From Streptomyces griseoluteus (GTDB lineage: Bacteria; Actinomycetota; Actinomycetes; Streptomycetales; Streptomycetaceae): a DNA stretch of 64,000 nucleotides. The notes under the pieces are model-generated. The model did no database searches and was not told where the DNA came from. It worked only from the letters and a program-made list of their open reading frames with translations. The stretch spans positions 13,564-77,563 of the forward strand of contig JOBE01000036.1 of the NCBI GenBank assembly GCA_000717735.1, read 5' to 3'. Both the position numbers and the translations under genes were made by a program. Below, in pieces: positions 1 through 9,700 of this stretch (position 1 is its first letter; every line of letters starts with the position of its first letter).

Positions 1-615
1 CGCCTGTTCGAGCACCCGCTGGCGTATGAGGGCCGAGTCGGTGGTGGAGTAGTCCTTGGCGGTGATGCTCCACAGGATCTGGGCGAGCCCCAGCTCCCGG
101 CTGACGTCGGACACCATGTCGTCGGTGCGTCCCTGCGGCGGGCGCATGAGGGTGGGCTTCCGGCCGGTGATCTTCTCGATGGCCTCCTGGGTACGGGACA
201 GCTCGTCGCGAACCTCCGCCTCGTCGAGATCGGTCAGGATCTGGTGCGTCCAGGTGTGGTTGGCGACCTCGTGCCCCTCGGCGGCTATGCGCGCGACCAC
301 CTTGGGGTAGCGGTCGACGTGCTTCTTGCCGAGCAGGAAGAAGGTCGCGGGGACCCGCTTCTCCTTCAGGATGTCGAGGAGCCGGGGAGTGTCCTTGCCC
401 GGCCCCGCGTCGAAGGTCAGCGCGATGCACTTGACCTTGGCGCAGTCGACGCGGCGGGCCGCGGCGCCCGCCTTGTCATCCGTTCCGCCCTCTTCCCGCG
501 CGTCCTGCGGTGTGACGGTGTCGACTCCGCAGCCGCCGAGCGTCAGCATCAGCGACGCGACGGCGAGCAGGACGGCGGCCGTCCCCCTGCGTCGGCCCGG
601 CCTGGATCGGAACAT
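1..615 (-). CDS. Polysaccharide deacetylase lipoprotein (C-terminus outside window)
   Basis: The frame starts at an ATG at 615 and stays open to the left edge, so the C-terminus is missing here. A basic N-terminus and hydrophobic stretch end in LGGCG, a lipobox-like site, so the protein is probably a membrane-anchored lipoprotein. A NodB-type deacetylase domain follows: the TFDAGPG segment carries the motif-1 aspartate (TFDxGP), H-E-V-A-N-H-T-W-T-H matches the metal-binding H(S/T)xxH motif, and RPPQGRTD matches motif 3 (RxPxG). The family removes N- or O-acetyl groups from chitin-like, peptidoglycan or xylan substrates; the substrate cannot be told from sequence. It stands apart from the next leftward gene by about 200 bases. 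Confidence 0.9.
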   Translation of the reverse strand, partial: MFRSRPGRRRGTAAVLLAVASLMLTLGGCGVDTVTPQDAREEGGTDDKAGAAARRVDCAKVKCIALTFDAGPGKDTPRLLDILKEKRVPATFFLLGKKHVDRYPKVVARIAAEGHEVANHTWTHQILTDLDEAEVRDELSRTQEAIEKITGRKPTLMRPPQGRTDDMVSDVSRELGLAQILWSITAKDYSTTDSALIRQRVLEQA

Positions 616-809
616 GGTGGAACCTGCCTTCCCCGGTGGTGTCTTCGGTCCGGCCGGATTCCGCCTGGTCAGGGCGGTATTCACGGCCGATCGAGCACTC
701 TACACACGGTGTATACCGGGGGTGTCGGCAGGGTCCTGCCTCGTGCGGGGGCACACGTCGACCCCGGACGGCGCCCGTCCGCTCCGTCCGGGGAGTTCGC
801 ACCCGCCGC

Positions 810-1184
810 TCAGCGGGGGGCGAGCAGCAGCCTGGCCTCTGTCTCCTGGTCACCGGAGACGGCCTGCAGGGACTGGATGTCGAAGCCGGCGGCGAGCACC
901 TTCTCGACCTCGTCGACGGCGTGGTAGCCGCCGGTGAGCGTGACGCCGACCGGGGACGTCAGGCTGGGAGGACGCACCTCCTGACGCCGTCCGCCCGCCG
1001 TGTCGAACGTGGCCGTCCAGACGGTGGGAGAAGGCCCGGTGGCCGTCTGCGGGCTCGGGGCCTGGTCCTCCAGCTGGTAGACGCCGTCGAGGACGTCGAA
1101 GACGGCCTCGGCATCCTCCCGGCTGCAGTCGCTCAGCTGCACGGTGACGTCGGTGTCGATGTGCAAGTCGTACACGTCGCTCAT
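810..1184 (-). CDS. Hypothetical protein, 124 aa
   Basis: A short acidic protein with an even mix of beta-prone segments and a conserved-looking GGYHAVDEVEKVLAAGFD stretch; no signal peptide or membrane segment and no family I recognise. The ATG at 1184 directly abuts GAGGAG, which is too close for a normal ribosome-binding site. A GTG nine bases further in (VYDLHI...) would be better spaced, so the true start may be six to nine residues shorter. It follows the DNA ligase gene in the same direction, about 136 bases downstream of the ligase stop codon. Confidence 0.6.
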   Translation of the reverse strand: MSDVYDLHIDTDVTVQLSDCSREDAEAVFDVLDGVYQLEDQAPSPQTATGPSPTVWTATFDTAGGRRQEVRPPSLTSPVGVTLTGGYHAVDEVEKVLAAGFDIQSLQAVSGDQETEARLLLAPR

Positions 1185-1320
1185 CTCCTCGCGGCCCGCC
1201 CGTCGCTCGTGGCGCCTGTCGTCGAGGCGCCCGCGCTCGTCGCGCCGGCGCCGCCGTGCCACCTCTCCAGCATCCCTCGCGGGACGTCGTCGCGCGAGAC
1301 CCGCCCCGCCCCGCCCGCCC

Positions 1321-2868
1321 TCACCGACGGCCGATGATCTCCTCCACCGTGTCGGCCTCCGCGGCCGGCTTGTCGGGTCGGTGGCGCACGACCCGGGCGA
1401 AGCGGAGGGTGACACCGGCCGGGTAGCGCGTCGAGGTCTGGAGGCCGTCGTAGGCGATCTCGACCACCAGCTCGGGCCGTACTCGTACGGTGAAGCCGTC
1501 GTCCTCCACGGCGAGTTCTGCCAGCCGCTCGGTCTGCCAGCGCAGCATCTCGTCGGTCAGCCCTTTGAAGGTCTTGCCGAGCATGACGAACCCGCCGTCC
1601 GTCGTGCGGGCGCCGAGGTGCAGGTTGGAGAGGAGTCCGGTCCTGCGTCCGTGGCCCCGCTCGACGGCGAGGACGACGAGGTCGACGGTGTGGACGGGTT
1701 TCACCTTGAGCCAGGTACGTCCCCTGCGGCCCGCGACGTAGGGCGCGTCCAGTCCCTTCACCAGAACACCTTCGTGTCCACGGGCCAGGGTGTCGGTGAA
1801 GAACCGCTCGGCCTCCCCGATCTGCGCAGGGTCCGCCGGGTCGGCGACCACGACCCGCCGGACCCGCTGGGTCGCCGGCAGCAGCCGGGAGAGGACCTCG
1901 TGCCGTTCGCGGCCCGGCCGGTCGATCAGGCCCAATCCGCCGACCGCGAGGACGTCGAAGAAGACGGGCGTGAGCGGCAGGGTGGCCCGCGCGCCGGCCA
2001 CGTCGGTGCGGGAACCGACCCGGGCGGCGATGAACTGGAAGGACACGGGCCGCCCGGTTCCGGGGTCGAGGGCGATCACCTCGCCGTCCAGGATGAACGC
2101 GTCGGCGGGCACGGCGAGGGCGCTTGCGACGACTTCGGGGAGACGGTCGGTGATGTCGTCCAGCGAACGGGTGTGGACACGGACGTCGTCGCCGCGCCGA
2201 TGGACCTGGACACGGATGCCGTCGAGTTTCTCCTCGACGACGCAGGGCCCGAGGGCGCCGATCGCCTCGACGACGGAGGCGGCGGTGTGCGCCAGCATGG
2301 GCTGCACGGGCGTGCCGACCCGCAGGGTGAACCGTTCCAGGGCGGTGGCACCCTCGGCGAGCACGGCCTGGGCGACCGGGGGCAGCGCGCCTTCGAGCAT
2401 CACGGCACGCCTCAGCTCGGCGGCCGGCACGGTGGCGGCCTGGGCCACGCCCTCCAGGGCGATGGCGTCCAGGGCTCCCTGACGCACCTCCCCGGTGAGC
2501 AGCCGCAGAAGGAGCTGCTGTTCGTCGTGGGTGGCGGCCGCGAACAGGGCGTGGACGAGGCGGGTCCGTTCCGCGCGGGCGCCGGCTCCGGAGACCGCGG
2601 CCAGCTCCGTCATCACCTCGTCGACCTGCCGGAGCGTGAGTCCCGGCCGTTCCACGGGTGGCACGGCGGGCGGAACCACGCCCTTCAGGACGCTCCACCC
2701 GACGCCGATCCGTCCCTGCGGGAGTCTCCCCGACAGGTAGGCGATGACGAGAGGGCTCTCCTCCGGCGCGGCCTCCGCGAACAGCTCGGCCAGGAGGCCG
2801 ATCTTGCGCGAGCGCGCGGAGGCGGCGGAGACCTGTCGGGACACCTCCGCGACACGGGCGAGCAGCAT
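1321..2868 (-). CDS. lig: ATP-dependent DNA ligase (LigB/archaeal type)
   Basis: A 515-residue ligase, the usual length of the actinobacterial LigB group. Motif I is EEKLDGIR with the adenylated lysine near residue 214. DGEV (motif III-like), a GHEGVLVKGLD segment (motif IV) and TWLKVKPV (motif V) follow in order, then a C-terminal OB-fold region. About 180 N-terminal residues form the helical DNA-binding domain. It joins nicks using ATP, an accessory activity beside the essential NAD-dependent LigA. The start at 2868 is chosen because GGAGG lies about eight bases upstream; the frame remains open further upstream but that part lacks domain similarity. It is downstream of and co-directional with a DUF6397-like gene. 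Confidence 0.93.
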   Translation of the reverse strand: MLLARVAEVSRQVSAASARSRKIGLLAELFAEAAPEESPLVIAYLSGRLPQGRIGVGWSVLKGVVPPAVPPVERPGLTLRQVDEVMTELAAVSGAGARAERTRLVHALFAAATHDEQQLLLRLLTGEVRQGALDAIALEGVAQAATVPAAELRRAVMLEGALPPVAQAVLAEGATALERFTLRVGTPVQPMLAHTAASVVEAIGALGPCVVEEKLDGIRVQVHRRGDDVRVHTRSLDDITDRLPEVVASALAVPADAFILDGEVIALDPGTGRPVSFQFIAARVGSRTDVAGARATLPLTPVFFDVLAVGGLGLIDRPGRERHEVLSRLLPATQRVRRVVVADPADPAQIGEAERFFTDTLARGHEGVLVKGLDAPYVAGRRGRTWLKVKPVHTVDLVVLAVERGHGRRTGLLSNLHLGARTTDGGFVMLGKTFKGLTDEMLRWQTERLAELAVEDDGFTVRVRPELVVEIAYDGLQTSTRYPAGVTLRFARVVRHRPDKPAAEADTVEEIIGRR

Positions 2869-2975
2869 GAACTCATCCTCCCCACACCCCGCCGCCCCCG
2901 CACCCCGGCACCACCCCGCCATCCCCGTGACGGCACCTCGCCGCGACCGGGACGGGCAAGCCATGGGCGTCGACG

Positions 2976-3992
2976 TCAGGGCCAGGACACCCGGCGCCTC
3001 TGCCCCTTGGTGCGTCCGGTGTCCGCCGCCCGCCGGCGGCGGAAACGGTCGAGCAGTCTGGTGCGGGCCTGACGGCCCGGTGGACGGTCGGACGCCGCCG
3101 GTCGCCCGCCGGGTGCCGGTACGGGCGGTCCGGGCGCCATGGCCGGTACGGGCGATCGTGGCTCCACGGCGACCGTGGCGCCGGTCCACTCTTCCGCCTC
3201 GACGCCCGGTGAGACCGCACCGGAGTCGCCGGGATACGGAGCCGACTCCTCGGCGCGTGCCTCGTCCACGGCCAGGGCCAGGCTCATCCGGTGCCAGAGG
3301 ATCTCGTCGGGATCGTCGGCCCGCGTGAGCCGCTCGGCGATCTCCCGCGCCGCCGACCGCGACGGCATCCCCGGGGGAAGCGGCGGACGCAAACGGTCGA
3401 GATGGGCACGCTCGTAGGGGTCGTCGACCACCTCGGCCACCTGGACCGGGTCCAGGAGCGAGGCGATGGCCGCCGCCCGCGCCCAAGGGTCGGCCGCGGC
3501 GCGGAGCAACAGGCTCAGCCGCCGGGCACGCCAGTTCCTCGGCCGAAGGTCCTCGTGCGCGGCGATGCGCTCCCGCACGTCGAGGGGCAGCCGTCCGGTG
3601 AGCAGGGAGGGGCAGGTGAGGCCGAACTCGGCGACCTCCTCCGCGAGATACATCCACACCACCGCCCGGTAGCGGTTCACGGAGAACCGCACCGGACTGA
3701 GGTGGCCCGTGCGGGCCAGTTTGGTGAACCGGTCCGGCGTGATCTCCAGGAGTGCGGCGGCCTCCCCGGTGCCGACCGCGCGCACCCGATCACGCAGACC
3801 GTCGGGGAAGTCCGGCCCGGCCCTGAGACGGTCGAGCTCGCGCCGCTCGACCCGCCGCCGGTCGCGCTCTCCCACCGGCACCGTCCTCACCAGGCCGAGC
3901 TGGACCGCGAGCCGGAACTCCTCGCGCCCCAGCTCCAGTTCCTGTGCGGCCCGAGCCGGCGTCACCGTGCGCGCTCCTTCGTCCACCGTCAT
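2976..3992 (-). CDS. DUF6397-like helix-turn-helix-type protein
   Basis: A 338-residue charged, mostly helical protein. The first 60 residues and the segment from about 65 to 110 (EAAALLEITPDRFTKLARTG) resemble two DNA-binding helix-turn-helix/excisionase-like modules. The middle contains alanine/arginine-rich helices, and the last 110 residues are proline-rich and disordered before a basic tail. It fits the streptomycete DUF6397 family, whose function is unknown. The ATG at 3992 is preceded by GGGAGG. It precedes the DNA ligase gene with a gap of about 107 bases, so a shared transcript is possible. Confidence 0.75.
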   Translation of the reverse strand: MTVDEGARTVTPARAAQELELGREEFRLAVQLGLVRTVPVGERDRRRVERRELDRLRAGPDFPDGLRDRVRAVGTGEAAALLEITPDRFTKLARTGHLSPVRFSVNRYRAVVWMYLAEEVAEFGLTCPSLLTGRLPLDVRERIAAHEDLRPRNWRARRLSLLLRAAADPWARAAAIASLLDPVQVAEVVDDPYERAHLDRLRPPLPPGMPSRSAAREIAERLTRADDPDEILWHRMSLALAVDEARAEESAPYPGDSGAVSPGVEAEEWTGATVAVEPRSPVPAMAPGPPVPAPGGRPAASDRPPGRQARTRLLDRFRRRRAADTGRTKGQRRRVSWP

Positions 3993-4175
3993 CCCGTGGC
4001 CCTCCCCCGTACGTCCGTGTCTCTCGTGTCGCGGGTCCCTCCGACCCACCACCGAGAACATAACGCAGAGTGACGACATCCGCACGACCTGTGGACAAGT
4101 CCTTGTGGACAACGGCTGCGGCACACCCCGGGGCCCATGGCCCACGGCCTGCGCGGGGGACGACCACCGCAGGGG

Positions 4176-4589
4176 TCAGAGCAGGCCGCCCCCCGGACGT
4201 CCCGGCTGGCGTGCCGCCACTCCCAGGTGCTCGCCCACGCGGTTGACGAGCAGCGTCATCTCGTACGCCACCTGGCCGACGTCCGCCTCCGCCGCGCTCA
4301 GGACGCACAGGCAGCTTCCCTCGCCCGCCGCCGTCACGAAGAGCAACGCCTCGTCGAACTCCACCATCGTCTGTCGCGCCCTGCCCGCCCGGAAGTGCCG
4401 GCCCGAGCCCCGGGCGAGGCTGTGCAGGCCTGACGAGACGGCGGCCAGGTGCTCGGCGTCCTCACGGGCGAGGCCGCTGCTCGCGCCGGTCACCAGCCCG
4501 TCGTTCGACAGCACGAGCGCGTGCCGTATGAATCCGACGCGCTGGGTCAGGTCGTCGAGAAGCCAGTCAAGTCCCTTGTCCAATGCCAT
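4176..4589 (-). CDS. Roadblock/LC7 domain protein (CvnB-like)
   Basis: A 137-residue single-domain protein with the roadblock signature LDWLLDDLTQRVGFIRHALV, then LSNDGL, SGLAREDAEHLAAVSSGL and TMVEFDEALLFVTAAGEGS. It closely parallels the CvnB protein encoded at 6300-6734. CvnB-type proteins partner small GTPases of conservons and probably scaffold a membrane signalling complex. This copy is solitary: it has no histidine-kinase-like, DUF742 or GTPase gene directly attached, yet sits 0.7 kb from a complete conservon on the same strand. A role as an alternative subunit is inference. Confidence 0.88.
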   Translation of the reverse strand: MALDKGLDWLLDDLTQRVGFIRHALVLSNDGLVTGASSGLAREDAEHLAAVSSGLHSLARGSGRHFRAGRARQTMVEFDEALLFVTAAGEGSCLCVLSAAEADVGQVAYEMTLLVNRVGEHLGVAARQPGRPGGGLL

Positions 4590-4755
4590 CAGTGGTCCTC
4601 CCCCTGGGTGGTGCGTCCCTTCGGCGCCGGATGGCCGTGGTCCGGATGGCCGTGGTCCCGGTGCCGCGTGGTCCGCCGTATCGCCGCAAGCCTTACGCAC
4701 TGTCGTGAACAGGGCAAGCACTGCGCCACGCCCGCGCGTGCCGCAGGATGGGGCC

Positions 4756-5181
4756 ATGACGAGGATGAGCGATGGCCAGTGGCGGGCGTTCGTGTCCGCG
4801 GGAACCCGTACCGGCAAGCTGGCGACCGTACGCGACGACGGCAGTGCGCACGTCGTACCGGTCTGGTTCCTTATGGACGGCGACGATTTCGTGTTCACGA
4901 CGGGCAAGGACACGGTGAAGGGCCGCAACCTGGTCCGCGACGGCCGGGCGTCCCTCTGCGTCGACGACGACACTCCTCCCTTCGCGTTCGTCTCCCTGAC
5001 CGGCCGCGCCGAACTCAGCGAGGACCCTGTCGAGTTGCGTCACTGGGCCGGCCGCATCGGCGCCCGCTACATGGGCGAGGACCGGGCCGACGAGTTCGGG
5101 GCGCGGAACGCGGTCCCGGGCGAACTCCTCGTCCGGGTACGCGTCCACAAGGTGTTCGCCGAGGCGGGCGTCGCCGACTAG
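4756..5181 (+). CDS. PPOX-class F420-dependent oxidoreductase-like protein
   Basis: A 141-residue split-beta-barrel protein. The segments GTRTGKLATVRDDGSAHVVP, VWFLMDGDDFVFTTG, KGRNLVRDGRASLCVDD and a C-terminal VRVRVHKVFAEA follow the fold of the pyridoxamine 5'-phosphate oxidase-like (FDOR-B type) proteins common in actinomycetes, which bind F420 or flavin. The substrate is unknown. The ATG at 4756 has only a weak upstream AGGATGG; a second in-frame ATG nine bases on is an alternative start. It is transcribed away from the roadblock gene and toward the conservon. Confidence 0.85.
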   Translation: MTRMSDGQWRAFVSAGTRTGKLATVRDDGSAHVVPVWFLMDGDDFVFTTGKDTVKGRNLVRDGRASLCVDDDTPPFAFVSLTGRAELSEDPVELRHWAGRIGARYMGEDRADEFGARNAVPGELLVRVRVHKVFAEAGVAD

Positions 5182-5226
5182 AGCCCGGACCCGGTCCGGC
5201 ACGGACGCCAGTGTCGGTGCGGCCGG

Positions 5227-5274
5227 CCGGTCAGCCGGTCAGCCGGTCAGCCGGTCAGCCGGTCAGCCGGTCAG
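5227..5274. repeat. Six tandem copies of the octamer CCGGTCAG
   Basis: Six perfect, uninterrupted copies of an 8-base unit run from the intergenic spacer into the stop codon of the cvnD GTPase gene: TCA at 5271-5273, the reverse of TGA, lies in the last copy. Because the stop is in the first copy read on the minus strand, copy-number change would not alter the protein. It sits between the convergent ends of the F420-type gene and cvnD. Confidence 0.95.
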
Positions 5275-5888
5275 CCGACGGTGTCCAGGAGACGGGCGGT
5301 GTGCATCCGCCCGGCGTGTTCGACCAGACGGATCAGGACCTCCTTCCCCGAGTCGCGGTCGCGCGCGTCACAGAGGACGACGGGCGTGCCGCGGTCCAGG
5401 TCGAGCGCGCGGGAGACCTCGGCCGCACCGTACGCGCGCGCGCCCGTGAAGCAGTTGACGGCGACCACGAAGGGGATCTTCCGGTGCTCGAAGTAGTCGA
5501 CCGCGGGGAAGCAGTCCTCGAGGCGCCGCGTGTCGGCGAGGACGACGGCTCCCAGCGCACCCTGTGACAGCTCGTCCCACAGGAACCAGAACCGGTCCTG
5601 GCCGGGCGTGCCGAAGAGGTAGAGGGAGAGCCCGGAGCGGATCGTGATGCGGCCGAAGTCCATGGCGACGGTCGTCGTGGTCTTCTGGTCGACCCCCCCG
5701 GTGTCGTCGACGAACTCACCGGCGCGGCTGAGCTGTTCCTCGGTGCGCAGCGGCCGGATCTCGCTGACCGCGCCGACGAGGGTGGTCTTGCCCACGCCGA
5801 ATCCCCCGGCGACCAGTATCTTCAGGGCGAGGGCGGTGCTGTCCACGCCGTCGTCCGCGCCGCTGCTCTCAGAGCGCTCGTAGGCCAT
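5271..5888 (-). CDS. cvnD: Conservon small GTP-binding protein CvnD
   Basis: A 205-residue Ras-like GTPase. Walker A is GGFGVGKTT at about residues 28-36, switch/G3 is LFGTPGQDRF, and a VAVNCF segment stands where NKxD would be, the usual conservon variation. In Streptomyces conservons, CvnD forms a membrane-associated complex with CvnA, CvnB and CvnC that resembles a eukaryotic G-protein system. The ATG at 5888 lies inside the 3' end of cvnC (20-base overlap), so the two are probably translationally coupled. The 3' end merges with an octamer repeat. Confidence 0.95.
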   Translation of the reverse strand: MAYERSESSGADDGVDSTALALKILVAGGFGVGKTTLVGAVSEIRPLRTEEQLSRAGEFVDDTGGVDQKTTTTVAMDFGRITIRSGLSLYLFGTPGQDRFWFLWDELSQGALGAVVLADTRRLEDCFPAVDYFEHRKIPFVVAVNCFTGARAYGAAEVSRALDLDRGTPVVLCDARDRDSGKEVLIRLVEHAGRMHTARLLDTVG

Positions 5889-6285
5889 CGATTACTTCCC
5901 TCAGGATTCTTTCGTCAGGGAGCTGTGCGGGCGGTACGGGCCTGCTGACGCGCACGAAGCCCGATTCGAGGAGGTCACCGAGGAGGACCCGGACGACTCC
6001 GACGGGCAGGTCGGCGTCGGCGGAGAGTTCGGCCACCGACTGCGTCTCGGCACGGCACAGGGCGAGCAGGGAGCGGTGCTCGGGGCCGAGGAGGGATTCC
6101 TCGGCCGGTCCCGGCGGATCGTCGTCGACGACGACGAGGGCGATGAGGTCGAACCTGACGTTGCTGGGCCCCGGCTTGGTCCGTCCGCCGGTCATCGCGT
6201 ACGGGCGGACGAGCGGTCCGGCGTCGGCGTCGTACCACTGACTGCCCGGCGCGGACGGGCCGTCGTCGGTGCTGTCCTCGTTCAT
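5869..6285 (-). CDS. cvnC: Conservon DUF742 protein CvnC
   Basis: A 138-residue DUF742 protein. A variable acidic N-terminus is followed by VRPYAMTGGRTKP, then a winged-helix-like region (LCRAETQSVAELSADADLPV, VRVLLGDLLESGFVRV) and a C-terminal LLREVIDGL-like helix. DUF742 proteins are the third conserved member of conservons; a DNA-binding-like fold is suspected but their role is undefined. It begins 14 bases after cvnB and overlaps cvnD by 20 bases. Confidence 0.93.
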   Translation of the reverse strand: MNEDSTDDGPSAPGSQWYDADAGPLVRPYAMTGGRTKPGPSNVRFDLIALVVVDDDPPGPAEESLLGPEHRSLLALCRAETQSVAELSADADLPVGVVRVLLGDLLESGFVRVSRPVPPAQLPDERILREVIDGLRAL

Positions 6286-6299
6286 GGGGTCTCTCCGGG

Positions 6300-6734
6300 T
6301 CAGCCGACGGCCGGCGGGGTCACCGTGAGCCGCGGCGGGGTGTGCAGGTGCTCGCCGACGCGCTTGACGAGCCGGGCCATCTCGTAGGCGATCAGGCCGA
6401 TGTCGGCGCTGACGGAGCTGAGGACGGCGAGACAGGATCCGTCGCCCGCCGCGGCGACGAAGAGGAAGCCGTCGTCCATCTCGACCATGGTCTGGCGGAC
6501 GCCACCGGTGTGGAACTGGCGTCCCGCGCCCTTGGCGAGGCTGTTGAAACCGGAGGCGATGGCGGCCAGGTGCTCGGCGTCCTCCCGGCTGAGTCCGCTG
6601 GAGGCCCCGACGGCGAGGCCGTCGTTGGAGAGCACCACGGTGTGGCGGACCTCCCGGACCCGCGTGACGAGGTCGTCGAGGAGCCAGTCGAGCTCGCCGG
6701 ACCGGCGGTGGGAGATCCTCTCGTGGTCGATCAT
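6300..6734 (-). CDS. cvnB: Conservon roadblock/LC7 protein CvnB
   Basis: A 144-residue roadblock protein with LDWLLDDLVTRVREVRHTVV, LSNDGLAVGASSGLSREDAEHL and QTMVEMDDGFLFVAAAGDGS. It is the probable partner of the CvnD GTPase. The start codon overlaps the stop of cvnA by four bases (ATGA), indicating translational coupling. It is a close paralogue of the solitary roadblock gene at 4176-4589. Confidence 0.95.
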   Translation of the reverse strand: MIDHERISHRRSGELDWLLDDLVTRVREVRHTVVLSNDGLAVGASSGLSREDAEHLAAIASGFNSLAKGAGRQFHTGGVRQTMVEMDDGFLFVAAAGDGSCLAVLSSVSADIGLIAYEMARLVKRVGEHLHTPPRLTVTPPAVG

Positions 6735-9700
6735 GCGTGGTCTCCTTCGGTACGGGGGTCGTCGAGGGGGGTCGTGTCGTGGCCGGGGTGGTGGCCGGAG
6801 TGGTGGCCTGCGCCACGGCCGGCTTCCGCGCGAGGGTCCGTACGGGGGTCCGTACGGGTCCGGGTGGCGGGTTCCGCGCCCGGGTCGCCTTCGAAGCCGG
6901 CGCCGAGGGGGCGCCTGCCGCCAGGGGCGGCGCCTCCGCCCCGCTGCCAGCCGTCCCGGTAGGCCGTCATGCGGTCCCGTACCTGCTCCGGGGTGCGGGC
7001 CTCCGGGCGGGGCGCGGTCGGTACGAACGCCGGCGCCGGGGCGGGTGCCTCGCGCAGCTGCGGCACGAGGCTCGCCTGCCGTACGCGCCGGGGCAGTTCG
7101 TTCTCGTGGTCGCGGTCGCCGTGTCCGGCGGGACCGTCGGCCCTGCCGGCAGGCTTCTCGCGCGTCGGCGGCGGTACGGAGGGGCCTCGGCGGCGCAGCT
7201 CGGTGACTCCTGCGGGCGGGGGCCCGGACTCCGGTGGAGCGGCGAGCGAGGGGACGGCGGTCGGGCGCGGCAACGGCTGCGGATGGGAGGAGGGCGGGGC
7301 GGCCGGCGGTACCGGAGGCCGTTCGTCACCCGCTCCCTGGGACCGGGTGACGGGCCGCTCCCCGGGCGCCGGTCGCGGGGCGGTCCGGCGGGGCTCCGGA
7401 ACGGATCCGGCGGGCGAGCCGCCGGTGAACGCCGGGTCGGCGGGCACGGACGGGCCGGCCTGTCCCTGGGGGCGGGGCGGTTGGGGGCGGCCGAAGCGGC
7501 GGGATTCCGCGCGGTGCGCCTCCTCGTGTTCGCGTGCGACCCGCGCGTCGTCCGTACGGCGGTAGTCGGTGACGTGGGCGCCGTCGGTGGCCGTGCGGGG
7601 ATCACGCGCGCGCGGAGTTCCGGCGGGCGGGGTGTCGGGGCCGTGACCGGTGACGGGCGCGCCGCGGCCCGTCGGCAGGGCGCCCTGGAGCAGGTCGGTC
7701 GGGAGGAGGACGACAGCCGTCGTGCCGCCGTACGGGGACGTCCGCAGCTGGACCTTGATGTCGTGGCGGGAGGAGAGCCTGCTGACCACGAAGAGGCCGA
7801 GCCGGTCGCTGTCGAAGAGGTCGAGGGCCTCGGACTGGGCGATGCGGTCGTTCGCCTCGGCGAGGGTGTCCTTGCCCATGCCGAGTCCCCGGTCCTCGAT
7901 CTCCAGGGCGTATCCGTTGCCGACGGGTTCCCCGCTGACGCGGACCATGGTGTGGGGCGGGGAGAACTGGGCGGCGTTCTCGATGAGTTCGGCCAGGAGG
8001 TGGGTGAGGTCGGCGACGGCACCGCCGACGACGGCCGTCTCGGGGAGCCTGCGCACCTCCACGCGCGCGTAGTCCTCGATCTCGGAGACGGCGGCGCGGA
8101 CGACGTTGGTGAGGGGGACGGGCATGCGCCAGGCACGGCCGGGGGCGGCGCCGGAGAGGATGATGAGGCTCTCGGCGTGGCGGCGCATCCGGGTGGTGAG
8201 GTGGTCGAGCCGGAAGAGGTCGCCGAGCTCGTTGGGGTCGTCGGCGCGCCGCTCCATGCTGTCCAGGAGGTTGAGCTGGCGGTGGACGAGGACCTGGCTC
8301 CGGCGGGCGAGGTTGACGAAGACCCCGGAGATGCCGCTGGCGAGTTCGGCGCGTTCGACGGCGGCGGACAGGGCCGCGCGATGGACGGTCGTGAGGGCTT
8401 CGCCGACCTGTCCGACCTCGTCCTGGGACGCGGGTCCCGGCGGGGCCTCGGCCTCGACGTCGATTTCCTCGCCGGCGCGCAGCCGGCGCATGGCGGCGGG
8501 GAGTTTGCCGCGTGCGATGCCGAGGGCGGTGTTGCGCAAGCTGACCAGTTCGACGACGAGCCCGCGGCCGATCCGGACGGAGATGACGAGGGAGGCCGCG
8601 ACGGCCGCGAGGCCGAGGACCACGGCCGCGCCGCCCGCGCTGAGCACTCCGCCGGCGAAGGGGTCGGCGCGATCGGCCGCCGCGGTGCGCGCGTCGGCCT
8701 CGATCGCGCCGAGTCCGTTCCGTACGGCGGCGAGCGTGTCGTCCCAGTCCGCGGAGGTGACGGCCTGTGCGGCGGCTCGGCCCGCGCTCGCGGCGCGGAT
8801 CCGGTCCTCCGCCCGGGTGAGCCGGGTGTGGTCTCCACCGGCGGCGAGCCGGGTCCACGCGGCGCGTTCGGCGGCGGGCAGGTCGGCGGTCGCCGAAGCG
8901 GTGAGGGTGCGCCGGGTCTCGACGGCGCCGGAGAAGACGCGGAGCCGGCTCTCGGTGAACCGGCCGCCGAGGTGGGCGGAGGTGAGGAGGGCGTCCTCGC
9001 GGGCCAGCATCTCGCCGGCCCGGCCGAATTCCAGCAGTACGCGCGCGTCGGATCCCTGTTCGGCGTCCTGGATGCCGGTGAGGGCGCCGGCGACGGCGAA
9101 GGCCGCGGAGATCGCGGCGGTGTACTCCTCGTACACCTGGTCCCAGTCGGCCCGCCCTTCGGTGGCGGCGGTACGGAGCCGGGTGAGGCCCTCGATCTTG
9201 CCGACGAGCGTGCCCACCCGTGCGCCGACGTCGCCGGGCAGGTCGCCGGTGTCGCCGACGGTGTGCGTGTCGTCCAGGCGGAGGCGGGCGACGGCCTCGT
9301 CCGTGCCGCGTATGCGGTCCTTGAGTTCGGCGGCCCGGGTGGCACCCGGGGCGGCGACCTGCCGTACGGCGGCGCGCCGTTCGGCCTGGAGGGCGGCGAG
9401 GGCCGCCGTCACGGGCTCACGGATCTCGGCGTCGACGCGCTGGAGCTGACGCAGCCGGGCGACGTCCTGGGCCGTGGTGACGGTGGCGAAACCCCACAGC
9501 GCGAGGAGGGAGACGACCGGGACCATCAGGAGCGAGACGATCTTGGCGCGGACGGTACGGGGCCGCAGGCCGTGGAGCCCTGTGCGCCCGGGCCGGCCGC
9601 CTTCGGCGGCGGCAGCACGGGGCGGCGCCGGCGCCTCGGCGGCAGCCGGTGGCCCGACGGTCTGCCCGGCGGCCTGTCCTGACCCCTGCCCGGCGGTCCG

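Noticed and set aside
1144..3072. Long open frame on the plus strand opposite the DNA ligase
   Set aside because: A GC-rich shadow frame; amino-acid content is low-complexity Arg/Gly/Asp and the opposite strand encodes a clear ligase with all motifs.
5227..5274. Possible CRISPR array
   Set aside because: The 8-base units are contiguous with no spacers; it is a microsatellite.
6737..9682. 981-codon open frame opposite cvnA
   Set aside because: Antisense artefact of high third-position GC; no domains and incompatible with the convincing CvnA frame.
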